A stretch of DNA of 44,988 nucleotides from an uncultured Alphaproteobacteria bacterium. Its GTDB lineage: Bacteria; Pseudomonadota; Alphaproteobacteria; RF32; CAG-239. Positions 17,023-24,970 of this stretch are shown here, piece by piece; position 1 is the stretch's first letter, and every line of letters starts with the position of its first letter. The DNA is taken from positions 1 to 44,988 of the forward strand of contig CALXUO010000023.1 of the NCBI GenBank assembly GCA_944391695.1, written 5' to 3'. The notes under the pieces were generated by a model. It searched no databases and was not told where the DNA came from. It saw only the letters and a list, made by a program, of their open reading frames with translations. The position numbers and the translations under genes are program-made.

Positions 17023-18148
17023 CTTTATCCTCCGCATGAACATTTCTTCTGGTCAAAGCCAACAAAATTCCGACACCTATAGCCGCGCCCACCAAAGACG
17101 ATCCGCCATAAGAAATCAACGGCAAAGCCATACCTTTGGTTGGTCCCAGTTGCAAAGTTGATGCCATATTAACAAAAGCCTGCAAACCAAAACTTGCCGC
17201 CAAACCACACACCGACAACACAATAAACATATTATCATCACGCCCCGACAACCACATAGATCTCACCACGACTATACCGTAGGCCGCCACAATCAACAAG
17301 CAAAAAAACATTCCATATTCTTCGGCTGCCACCGGAAAAATAAAATCGGTATGAGCATCTGGTATATGCCATTTAACAATACCCTCACCGACACCAACAC
17401 CGAACATTCCCCCGTTTTTAAACGCCTCCAACGAGCGTTTGACCTGATACGATGGATCATTGCCGAACACACCCTCAAGCATTTGCTCCACTCTTATCTG
17501 CACATGAGGCAGAGCCAAGTAAGCAATTGCAAACAAAATTATCAATCCACAGCCTATAACCAGCAATTTTTTAATAGGCAATCCGGCCAAAAACAACTGC
17601 ACGAACCAAATTGCCGCCACCACAAACGTCATGCCATAATCGGGCTGCCTCAAGAGCAACAAACAGGTTAGTCCGCACAAAGCTATACTAATCCACACAC
17701 CGGGAAAATTTTTATATCGTCTTTGCATTTCAAACAGCCAGGCGGTAAACACGATAAACATAGGTTTCAGTAATTCCGATGGTTGAATTTGCACTCCAAG
17801 ATTAAGCCATCTTCTGGCACCCTTAACATCCACACCGAATATCAAAGTTGCCACCAACAAAAGCAAAACGATTACATAACCCAATATTGCCAATCGTCTG
17901 ATAGATTTTATATCAAGCATTGAAAAAACGACCACCACTCCCGCCGCCAAACAAGCATAAAAAGCATGCCTAAAAACGAAATAATAAGTAGCTCTTTCCA
18001 ATCGTTGTGCCACGGCCGGAGATGCCGACAAACTCATAACCACTCCACAAGACAGCAAAAAGAACACCGCCGCCAACAACCATTTATCCACCCGCCACCA
18101 CCAATTAGTTATTAAATTTCTGCTGCCGCGCGAAAAAGACAATTGCAT
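17009..18148 (-). CDS. ftsW: FtsW, SEDS septal glycosyltransferase
   Basis: A SEDS-family polytopic protein that polymerises septal glycan with its partner class B PBP. It has about 379 residues and around ten hydrophobic segments. Family signatures: GVDVKGARRWLNLGVQIQPSE, AFKNGGMFGVGVGEGIVKWHIPDAHTDFIFPVAAEE and the C-terminal GPTKGMALPLISYGGSS. ATG 18148 (MQLSFSRGSRN) has GGAG upstream and avoids overlapping mraY; a start at 18220 would overlap mraY by 49 bases. murD, normally between mraY and ftsW, is absent. Confidence 0.95.
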   Translation of the reverse strand: MQLSFSRGSRNLITNWWWRVDKWLLAAVFFLLSCGVVMSLSASPAVAQRLERATYYFVFRHAFYACLAAGVVVVFSMLDIKSIRRLAILGYVIVLLLLVATLIFGVDVKGARRWLNLGVQIQPSELLKPMFIVFTAWLFEMQRRYKNFPGVWISIALCGLTCLLLLRQPDYGMTFVVAAIWFVQLFLAGLPIKKLLVIGCGLIILFAIAYLALPHVQIRVEQMLEGVFGNDPSYQVKRSLEAFKNGGMFGVGVGEGIVKWHIPDAHTDFIFPVAAEEYGMFFCLLIVAAYGIVVVRSMWLSGRDDNMFIVLSVCGLAASFGLQAFVNMASTLQLGPTKGMALPLISYGGSSLVGAAIGVGILLALTRRNVHAEDKDEEA

Positions 18149-18171
18149 TTTATCTATCAGCTCCCAATTAG

Positions 18172-19236
18172 TTAAAACGAGGCCAAAGCCGCCACTGCCA
18201 AAACGATACCTATAAGCCAAAATCTAAACACCACCTTAGTTTCGGCCCAGCCCAATTGCTCAAAATGATGATGTATCGGCGCCATTTTAAAGAATCTTTT
18301 GCCGCCGCTTGCCTTAAACCAACCCACCTGTATCATCACCGACAACGATTCCATCACAAACACACCGCCGGCCACTGCCAACAAAATTTCTTGTTTCAGC
18401 ATTACCGCAACCAGTCCCAAAAATGCGCCCAAAGCAAGCGAGCCCGTATCGCCCATAAACACTTGGGCCGGCTTGGCATTAAACCACAAAAATCCCAAAC
18501 AAGCGCCCACCACTGCGGCCATGGCAACCGCCATTTCCAAAACCTGAGGTATCTGGGGTGCTTTGGTTGCAATAGCTAAAGCGCTTCCTCCGAGATAAGC
18601 TGCCACCATAAACACGGCAAACACCGTACTCAGCAATCCGGCGGCCAAACCGTCCAAACCATCGCTCAAATTAACTCCGTTGGAAGCCCCGGCAATAACA
18701 ATCATGGCAAACGGCACATACCACCACCCCAAATTAAATTGCCAATCAAAATAAGGCACATTAAGCACAAAACGATATTCTTCGGGTGTATATTTGGCAA
18801 CCACCAAAATTGCCGCCAACGCGGTTACAAATTGGAGCAACAATTTCATTTTGGCAGTCAATGCGGCCGATGTCTGCTTGGTCACTTTAATATAATCATC
18901 AACAAACCCCACCATACCAAATATCAGCAACACGGCAATTCCAATCCAAACAAACACATTGGTCAAATTGCAGCACAACAGCATTGCAATTATTGCCGCA
19001 CCCAAAATCAAGATACCGCCCATGGTCGGCGTACCTTTTTTGGTCAAGAGATGCGACTTAGGACCGTCTTCTCTGATAGGTTGACCATTAATCTGATGAT
19101 GATGCAAAATTTCGATTACCCGCTTTCCTGTTACCAAAACGATAACCAAAGCAACAAAAAAAGCCGCCACACACCGAGCATAAACGCTCCATTCCCATTC
19201 GCCAAGACCAAGGCTGTTTAACAAATAGATCAACAT
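18172..19236 (-). CDS. mraY: MraY, lipid I synthase
   Basis: Transfers phospho-MurNAc-pentapeptide from UDP to undecaprenyl phosphate in the inner membrane. It has 354 residues and about ten membrane segments. Motifs: GTPTMGGILIL, the acidic FVDDYIKVTKQ, NGVNLSDGLDGLAAG, FLWFNAKPAQVFMGDTGSLALG and the late MAPIHHHFEQLGW. It has a GGAAG ribosome site and is the first gene of the dcw run. The genes that precede it in other alphaproteobacteria (ftsI, murE, murF) are not adjacent; the region upstream holds a flagellin instead, and murF is at 40681. Confidence 0.97.
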   Translation of the reverse strand: MLIYLLNSLGLGEWEWSVYARCVAAFFVALVIVLVTGKRVIEILHHHQINGQPIREDGPKSHLLTKKGTPTMGGILILGAAIIAMLLCCNLTNVFVWIGIAVLLIFGMVGFVDDYIKVTKQTSAALTAKMKLLLQFVTALAAILVVAKYTPEEYRFVLNVPYFDWQFNLGWWYVPFAMIVIAGASNGVNLSDGLDGLAAGLLSTVFAVFMVAAYLGGSALAIATKAPQIPQVLEMAVAMAAVVGACLGFLWFNAKPAQVFMGDTGSLALGAFLGLVAVMLKQEILLAVAGGVFVMESLSVMIQVGWFKASGGKRFFKMAPIHHHFEQLGWAETKVVFRFWLIGIVLAVAALASF

Positions 19237-19413
19237 TTTATTTCTTCCGCAACACTAAAATAAGGTTTAATATTTACCTCAATCTAGCACGCATTTCTAA
19301 ACAAATCTTAAAGATTCATCTTCTCTTGGATTTTATTTTTTTAGGATCCGCAAAATTCTAGTGTACTTAAAGCGTACATGAATTTTTTCTATTTCCCCAA
19401 AACGGCGTTTTTA

Positions 19414-21177
19414 CTAGAACAAGCTTAAAATGCTTTGCGCCGATTGCGCTGCCAGCGAAAGCGAATTAATCGCCAACTGTTGGCGGGTCTCAAGCGAGAG
19501 ATATTGGGCTGAGGCCTCGTTCATATCGGCAAGCGTCAAATCATCAGCTCCGGTTTCTAAAACATCGGTTAAGCCCTCGGTAAAATTAATCCTGGTGGTG
19601 ATGATGGAATATTGGTTGCCCAAATTTTCGGCCAAAGAACGAAGTGTGGTGATAGAGGTGTTGAGCTGGTTGATGACATCTTCAATATCGCCTTGGGTTT
19701 GCCACAAGGCCTCGTTGATATTAAGCGCCTTGCTGGTGATATCTTGCCCCAAGACATTAAAGACGTGAGTTCTGTTTTCATCAAAAACCACCTTGAGGTT
19801 GCCGCCTTTGAGCAAATTGATACCTTGATAAGAGCAATCTGACAAGAGCTTGTCATATTCTTTGATGATTTTATTAAAAGTATCAGCATCTTTATTTGCG
19901 GTATCGGTTTTAATCTGATAGGTTTGTGCCGTTCCGGTTTGCAAAATATTATCAGGATAAGTTTCAGGATTACCTAAACTTTGTCCGGTTTGATCCAAGA
20001 ATAAATCGTTACTTACCACCCCGCCGAAATCTATACCTTCAGCCGTTGCCTTAACCGAAATATTAACCCCTTTTTCAATCAAAATTCCGTTACCTTCTCC
20101 ATACTCTGAAGTCTCAGGACCATATTCATTCCACATTCCCCAAAAATTACCACCTACACCTGTTGTAATCATTGAAACAGATGCTCCGGCATGGATGTTT
20201 ATAAAAGCAACGCTTGCTTCAACTATTACCGCATATAGATTTATTGGATTTTCAAGATTTAGTACTGCGCTTGAGTTAACATTAATCGTAGATTGGGTAT
20301 GGCTCCATATTCCCACTTGACTCTTTTTATTATTAATAACAAAATTTATCTGTCCGTTAATATCAACTTGTGATGTTTCATAAGCAAAAACCCCTTCAGC
20401 GCGGTAACCAAATAAGTTGATATCACTATCACCTAATATCTCAATCTCCGCTCCGTTCTTTGCCATAATCCCAAACACACCATAAAAACCCGCATCGGTT
20501 GACTTGCTGGTAATATTTAAGTTGACATCTAGAACTTTGACATTGCTTACCCCATCCGCATAAATTGCTGCAATAAAAGGATTAGCTTTGCTATAGGTTG
20601 AGCTAAACTCAATATCCAATCCGGCAATCAAAGAGTTGTTGCCGGCGATAATACCATGTTGCTCATTATCGACATCAAAATCAAACGTCAGCTTGGTGGC
20701 TGCCGCATTCTCATCCAAATAAGATGCTCCGACCAAAGACTGTCCGTCTTTTAGCTCTATGCTTGAAGATATGTTGGTTATATCTTGGGTTATTACAATC
20801 AAGCCTTCTTTGCCGCTTGCTATGGCTTGGCGCAATTCGTCCTCGGTTGCAACACGGGCGACAATTTCATCTGCACTCTCCAAGGCCGAATTGGCAACAG
20901 CTTGGGCTTGCTCTAGCATGGTAATGGCGTGTTCAATGCCTTGATTAGCCGCCTCGATGGTTTGGATTCCTTGCCCCATACTGTCCAAAAGCGCTGTCAA
21001 ATCCGCCGCGCGGTTGGTGAGCGAACGGGCTTGGTAATAACTTGAGGCATTGTCGATAGCGGAATTTACCTTTTTGCCGGTTGCTAGAATAAGCTGCGTC
21101 TTGTCCATTTGGGTGGCAATGTTTTTTAGGCTCAAGAGATTGCTGCGCATTGAGGCGTTGAGAGTTATATCACTCAT
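19414..21177 (-). CDS. flagellin with a large beta-helix-like central insertion
   Basis: The ends are flagellin D0/D1. Residues 1-105 begin SDITLNASMRSNLLSLKNIA and contain SGKKVN-like ATGKKVNSAIDNASSYYQARSL; residues 425-587 end with NSLSLAAQSAQSILSLF. Between them, about residues 106-415 (19933-20862) are unlike flagellin. They start ATEDELRQAIASGKEGLIVI, then run as repeated short strands with Asn/Asp/Gly turns (SSSIELKDGQSLVGAS, GNNSLIAGLDIEFSS, SNVKVLDVNLNITS, GAEIEILGDSDINL), the pattern of right-handed parallel beta-helices. At 587 residues it is well above the 270-400 common in this class. It has one cysteine (C448). GAGGTG lies just before the ATG. I expect it to be exported through the FliPQR-FlhB apparatus and displayed on the filament. 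It sits alone between the dcw genes and the mic60 homologue. Confidence 0.85.
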   Translation of the reverse strand: MSDITLNASMRSNLLSLKNIATQMDKTQLILATGKKVNSAIDNASSYYQARSLTNRAADLTALLDSMGQGIQTIEAANQGIEHAITMLEQAQAVANSALESADEIVARVATEDELRQAIASGKEGLIVITQDITNISSSIELKDGQSLVGASYLDENAAATKLTFDFDVDNEQHGIIAGNNSLIAGLDIEFSSTYSKANPFIAAIYADGVSNVKVLDVNLNITSKSTDAGFYGVFGIMAKNGAEIEILGDSDINLFGYRAEGVFAYETSQVDINGQINFVINNKKSQVGIWSHTQSTINVNSSAVLNLENPINLYAVIVEASVAFINIHAGASVSMITTGVGGNFWGMWNEYGPETSEYGEGNGILIEKGVNISVKATAEGIDFGGVVSNDLFLDQTGQSLGNPETYPDNILQTGTAQTYQIKTDTANKDADTFNKIIKEYDKLLSDCSYQGINLLKGGNLKVVFDENRTHVFNVLGQDITSKALNINEALWQTQGDIEDVINQLNTSITTLRSLAENLGNQYSIITTRINFTEGLTDVLETGADDLTLADMNEASAQYLSLETRQQLAINSLSLAAQSAQSILSLF

Positions 21178-21244
21178 CTCACACCTCGCTTTCCAGATAC
21201 AACAAAACCTTCTGCCGACATAATAGCAGAAAGCTCAAAATCCC

Positions 21245-21253
21245 TTATCGGGC
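21245..21253 (-). promoter_or_regulatory. possible sigma28-like -10 upstream of flagellin
   Basis: The minus strand reads GCCCGATAA, close to the flagellar sigma28 -10 element GCCGATAA, about 70 bases before the flagellin ATG. A matching TAAA -35 at the expected spacing is not seen. TTGACA lies just upstream, so a sigma70-type reading is also possible. Confidence 0.25.
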
Positions 21254-21304
21254 GATGTGTCAATTCTTGCAACAACATCCTGGTTGTATCCTTTAGTTTT
21301 GTTA

Positions 21305-21340
21305 ACAAAAACTCGTGCGGTAAGCTTCTCCCGCACGAGT
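21305..21340 (-). terminator. terminator after the mic60 homologue
   Basis: Perfect 9-bp stem CTCGTGCGG/CCGCACGAG followed on the minus strand by TTTTTGTT. It separates the Mic60 gene from the flagellin gene downstream. Confidence 0.85.
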
Positions 21341-21378
21341 CTATACTAACATCTCTTTGGTAAATAAAAAGTTAAATT

Positions 21379-22380
21379 CTAATTTTTCCCTTGCAAAAAT
21401 TTCACTTTCATCACCGCCAAAGCATTAGCCGAAATTCTTGCAATATCATCATAAAAATCCCGATAAATTTCAGCTTTTTTCTTCCACTCTTCCAACATTT
21501 CATCTTTTTGCAACGGCGCGTTCAACGGCTTGTCAATAATTGCTATTGCTTTTGAGATTTCACTGTCCAAAACCAAATCTCTCACCACCGACCACGCTCT
21601 GTCTTCTTCCGAAAACTCATTTTCTTTTGCTTCCGTTCCGTCTTCTTTCTTCTCAATTCTAACCACCTTGTGCAATTGTTTGTAGATTCGCTCTTTCCAG
21701 TTTTTGGCCGGTATTTCATCTTCACTTGGTGCTTCGGGATATTTTGCCACATAAACTTTGGCAAATTCCGTTTGCAGTTCATCCAAACTTGGCACTCCCA
21801 CCATTGCAATCTCGTTCAACCTGGCCACTTCTTTGGCAATTTTATAATTACCGGCCGCCAATTCACTCAACACTTCTGCTTCATAAATAAATTTGCCGCC
21901 TCTCATCCCGGCGTCTTTAACCAACATTGCCGCCGTCAAAATCAAAGCGCCGTTATCAGTAACCTTGCTCAAATCATCAATTTTGCCTTCGGCATTATCC
22001 ATCCTCACCACCAGCCCCAAAACCGTGTCGACATTAGCTTTTGACTTAATGGTGTTAATATTTAACTGCTCAATATCATCGATTCGTTTATTCATCGCCG
22101 AAAAATCCGGATTCTCAGCCTTAATTGCCACCTCGGCCAACTGCCCCTGCAACAACTTAAGCTGTTGTTGCAAAGTATCAATTTGCGTCTGATAAACATC
22201 TTCTTTTTGCTCAGCCTGCGTCATCATATCCTTGAGCTGATAAATCAATTTAGGATTCTCCCACAACTTATATCCCAATATTGCCACTGCCGCCAACACC
22301 ACCAAAGCCGATACTTTTTTGGCCGTTCCATGTTTTGCGGTTCTGGGCTTAATATCCTCTTTTCCGTCTTTTTTGCTCAT
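21379..22380 (-). CDS. alphaproteobacterial mitofilin (Mic60) homologue
   Basis: A membrane-anchored protein of the mitofilin/COG4223 family, the bacterial relative of the mitochondrial cristae organiser Mic60. In alphaproteobacteria these proteins have been linked to shaping inner-membrane invaginations. The 333 residues comprise a basic N-terminus, one membrane helix (about 23-40), a coiled coil (about 50-90) and a helical C-terminal region with the family pattern ALILTAAMLVKDAGMRGGKF, then GVPSLDELQTEF and a final helical bundle. GGGAGA precedes the ATG. It is divergent from tsaD. In many relatives hemC and hemD lie between the two; here they are gone. The assignment rests on pattern and context, because the family is weakly conserved. 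Confidence 0.75.
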   Translation of the reverse strand: MSKKDGKEDIKPRTAKHGTAKKVSALVVLAAVAILGYKLWENPKLIYQLKDMMTQAEQKEDVYQTQIDTLQQQLKLLQGQLAEVAIKAENPDFSAMNKRIDDIEQLNINTIKSKANVDTVLGLVVRMDNAEGKIDDLSKVTDNGALILTAAMLVKDAGMRGGKFIYEAEVLSELAAGNYKIAKEVARLNEIAMVGVPSLDELQTEFAKVYVAKYPEAPSEDEIPAKNWKERIYKQLHKVVRIEKKEDGTEAKENEFSEEDRAWSVVRDLVLDSEISKAIAIIDKPLNAPLQKDEMLEEWKKKAEIYRDFYDDIARISANALAVMKVKFLQGKN

Positions 22381-22410
22381 CTCAAGCTCTCCCTTTGTTA
22401 TAATAAACGC

Positions 22411-22439
22411 TTGGCAATCTTGTTTTTATAGTGTATACA
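22411..22439 (+). promoter_or_regulatory. sigma70-type promoter of tsaD
   Basis: TTGGCA (22411-22416), 17 bases, then TATACA (22434-22439), about 50 bases before the tsaD ATG. It lies in the divergent gap shared with the mic60 homologue. Confidence 0.55.
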
Positions 22440-22487
22440 ATATGAAAAAAGAAGCAATAACATTTTAGTTTTTAAGAAGATAAGCCG

Positions 22488-23564
22488 ATGTTGGTACTTG
22501 GAATAGAAAGCAGCTGCGACGAAACTGCCGCCGCCCTTGTCAATGACAAAAAAGAAATCATAAGTTCGACGGTTCTCACTCAGTCCGAGCACAAAACTTT
22601 TGGCGGCGTTGTGCCTGAGATTGCCGCCCGCGCCCACCTGGAGCATATTGATGAAATTATTGAAGAAACCTTCCGCAAAGCTTCTCTTCAACCATTCAGT
22701 ATCGACGCGGTTGCCGCTGCCGCCGGCCCTGGGCTTATCGGCGGAGTTACGGTTGGCGTCATGGCCGGCAAAGCTCTTGCCCTGGCTTTGGACAAACCTT
22801 TTATTGCCGTCAATCACCTAGAAGCTCACGCCCTGACTGCAAGGTTAACATCTGATGTCAAATACCCCTATCTTTTGCTTTTGACCTCGGGCGGACATTG
22901 CCAAATTTTGATTGTTCACGATGTCGGCCGCTTCACTCGTCTCGGCACCACCATTGACGATGCCGCCGGCGAGGCTTTTGACAAAGTTGCCAAGATGTTG
23001 GGTCTTGGTTATCCCGGCGGCCCCATGATCGAAAAGATGGCTACCCTTGGCGATGAAAACCGTTTTGTTCTGCCGCGTCCATTATACAATTCGCCTGATT
23101 GCAATTTATCTTTTTCCGGACTCAAAACGGCCGTGCGCAAAATCATTGAATCCTATACCGAAGACGGCATTATCGAACACGCCATTTTACGCAAACAAGA
23201 CATGGCCGATATTTGTGCCTCTTTCCAAAAAGCGGTTACGGACTGCCTGCTTCACAAGCTAAAAAAAGCTATTTTCACTTTCCGTACCACCTGTCCTGAA
23301 GGCCTAGATGTCGTTGTTGCCGGCGGAGTTGCCGCAAACACCTACTTGCGCTCACACCTAAAACAAATGTGCGCTACCGAGGGGCTTATTTTCAGCGCTC
23401 CGCCCATCTCGCTTTGCACCGACAACGGCGTCATGATTGCCTGGGCCGGAGTTGAGCGCGCCGTAAAAGGAATGTACAACGACCTTGATTTTAGGCCGCG
23501 CCCACGTTGGCCATTAGACGAAAACGCGCCCAAAGCCGCCGGTGCCGGAGGTGTCAAAGCATGA
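22488..23564 (+). CDS. tsaD: TsaD, tRNA threonylcarbamoyladenosine transferase subunit
   Basis: The catalytic subunit that transfers the threonylcarbamoyl group to A37 of ANN-decoding tRNAs, together with TsaB and TsaE. It has 358 residues. Motifs: GIESSCDETAAALV at the start, metal-binding HLEAH (NHLEAHALTA), LTSGGHCQIL, the DDAAGEAFDKVAKMLGLGYPGG segment, and the C-terminal VVAGGVAANTYLR and CTDNGVMIAWAG. The stop overlaps the start of nth (ATGA), so nth is co-translated. Confidence 0.97.
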   Translation: MLVLGIESSCDETAAALVNDKKEIISSTVLTQSEHKTFGGVVPEIAARAHLEHIDEIIEETFRKASLQPFSIDAVAAAAGPGLIGGVTVGVMAGKALALALDKPFIAVNHLEAHALTARLTSDVKYPYLLLLTSGGHCQILIVHDVGRFTRLGTTIDDAAGEAFDKVAKMLGLGYPGGPMIEKMATLGDENRFVLPRPLYNSPDCNLSFSGLKTAVRKIIESYTEDGIIEHAILRKQDMADICASFQKAVTDCLLHKLKKAIFTFRTTCPEGLDVVVAGGVAANTYLRSHLKQMCATEGLIFSAPPISLCTDNGVMIAWAGVERAVKGMYNDLDFRPRPRWPLDENAPKAAGAGGVKA

Positions 23565-24193
23565 GAGATATCAAAGAGATTTGCCAAATTTTGGATGTTT
23601 TCAAAAACCAAGATCCTGCTCCCCAAAGCGAGCTTGAGTTTCACAATGCCTATACTCTTTTGGTGGCAATAGTTCTTTCTGCCCAAAGTACCGATAAAGG
23701 CGTCAACAAAGCCACGAAAGAGCTTTTTCAAATTGCCGATACTCCGCAAAAAATGCTTTCTCTCGGTATTGACAGGCTAAAAGATTATATCAAAACCATT
23801 GGCCTTTATAACAACAAAGCCAAAAACATAATGGCTTTGTCGCAAATTTTGGTTGACAACTTCAAAGGCGAAGTTCCCAACAATCGCGATGCATTGGAGC
23901 ACCTGCCCGGTGTCGGCCGCAAGACCGCCAATGTCTTGCTCAATGTTTGGTGGAACGAGCCAACCGTTGCAGTTGACACTCATGTTCTGCGCCTTGCCAA
24001 ACGGCTTGATTTAAGCGACGGCACAACTCCTCTTTCGGTCGAGGCCGATCTAAATAAATTACCTGATGACTACAAACGCCACGTTAATCACTGGCTGGTT
24101 TTATTTGGCCGCTATATCTGCAAAGCCCAAAAACCCAATTGTGCCAATTGTCCGATTGCCCGCTTTTGCTCAAGCGCTGACAAACGAATTTAA
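23561..24193 (+). CDS. nth: endonuclease III (DNA glycosylase/AP lyase)
   Basis: Removes oxidised pyrimidines and cleaves the abasic site in base-excision repair. About 210 residues, the usual length. It carries the helix-hairpin-helix LPGVGRKTANVLLN with the catalytic lysine, the aspartate of VAVDTHVLRLAKRL, and a C-terminal 4Fe-4S loop with spacing C-x6-C-x2-C-x5-C (from YICKAQKPNCANC). ATG 23561 overlaps the tsaD stop; an in-frame start 18 codons upstream would lie inside tsaD and is not needed. Its stop shares a TTAA with the convergent acyP stop. Confidence 0.96.
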   Translation: MRDIKEICQILDVFKNQDPAPQSELEFHNAYTLLVAIVLSAQSTDKGVNKATKELFQIADTPQKMLSLGIDRLKDYIKTIGLYNNKAKNIMALSQILVDNFKGEVPNNRDALEHLPGVGRKTANVLLNVWWNEPTVAVDTHVLRLAKRLDLSDGTTPLSVEADLNKLPDDYKRHVNHWLVLFGRYICKAQKPNCANCPIARFCSSADKRI

Positions 24194-24477
24194 ACCCTCT
24201 TAAAAATTCCGTCTTCCACTTCCGGCAAAAAAGAACTTATCCGTCCCACAACAAATTCCAAACTGTCAACTTTGCCCCACAACGGTCCTTTTTGGCAAGC
24301 AAGCATCATTTTATCGACATTACAATCTTCGCCTTTTAGGCGCAATAACACCGAGCCGTCATAATCATTATGCACCCAGCCCGATATTCCGCCTATTTCT
24401 TTAGCTTTGGCTACAGCCCAGTACCGATAACCGACCCCCTGCACTCTGCCTTTCACTCTGATAACCACGTCTCTCAT
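24190..24477 (-). CDS. acyP: acylphosphatase
   Basis: A small cytoplasmic enzyme (95 residues) that hydrolyses acyl phosphates. The signature GRVQGVGYRYWAVAKAKE contains the phosphate-binding loop and catalytic arginine, and GWVHNDYDGSV supplies the catalytic asparagine. Its ATG overlaps the atp12 stop (ATGA), so it is the last gene of the long minus-strand run. Its stop overlaps that of nth by four bases. Confidence 0.94.
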   Translation of the reverse strand: MRDVVIRVKGRVQGVGYRYWAVAKAKEIGGISGWVHNDYDGSVLLRLKGEDCNVDKMMLACQKGPLWGKVDSLEFVVGRISSFLPEVEDGIFKRV

Positions 24478-24968
24478 GATTTTAGATATTTTTCAATTTC
24501 TTTCAGTTCCTCACAACGCTCCTGACGTTTTTCTTTGGCCTCCAAATCAGTGCCCCACATTTCGTTTTGCCACAATTCCTCCAAATATGACAAATCGCAA
24601 GCCTCTTCTGCACTGATTCTTCCTTTAACCAACGCCAATGCCAACAAAGCCGAGCGCATATTAAGCGTTGCCGCATAATAACAAGCAAGCTCTTTATCGC
24701 TCATATCCTTAAGTATTTTGGCCATTGGCGCGGCCATTTCTTTATTCGCCGGCACATCCAATTTGTTGGTTTTTTCCAGTTTTGCTTTCAAAATTTGGCT
24801 GGCCCAGTCCAAAATCGGCATCCATTTTTTTTCCTGTCGCAAAAACAAATCCTTATTTTCGCCCCAAAAAAACAACAAATCGGTTCTTGCCAATTCCAAC
24901 AACTTTGCAATTATCGCCTCACGATGCTCACCTATTTCCTTAACTGCCTGATTCAATATTTTTTTCAT
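24474..24968 (-). CDS. short ATP12-family F1-ATPase assembly chaperone
   Basis: ATP12 binds the free alpha subunit of F1 during ATP synthase assembly in mitochondria and alphaproteobacteria. This 164-residue protein matches the C-terminal part: TDLLFFWGENKDLFLRQEKKW and MPILDWASQI correspond to the conserved helix with the RQ..W.P.LDW pattern, followed by ELACYYAATLNMRSALLALALV and a late LEELWQNEMWG. Usual family members are about 230-260 residues, so roughly 70-90 N-terminal residues are missing. There is no room upstream, because the preceding AsmA-family stop is only three bases away. The gene order rarA-rluC-...-atp12 also supports the call. Confidence 0.78.
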   Translation of the reverse strand: MKKILNQAVKEIGEHREAIIAKLLELARTDLLFFWGENKDLFLRQEKKWMPILDWASQILKAKLEKTNKLDVPANKEMAAPMAKILKDMSDKELACYYAATLNMRSALLALALVKGRISAEEACDLSYLEELWQNEMWGTDLEAKEKRQERCEELKEIEKYLKS

Positions 24969-24970
24969 CT

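Noticed and set aside
19414..21177. Autotransporter or haemagglutinin instead of flagellin
   Set aside because: The central domain resembles such proteins, but both ends are clear flagellin D0/D1 and there is no signal peptide or beta-barrel.
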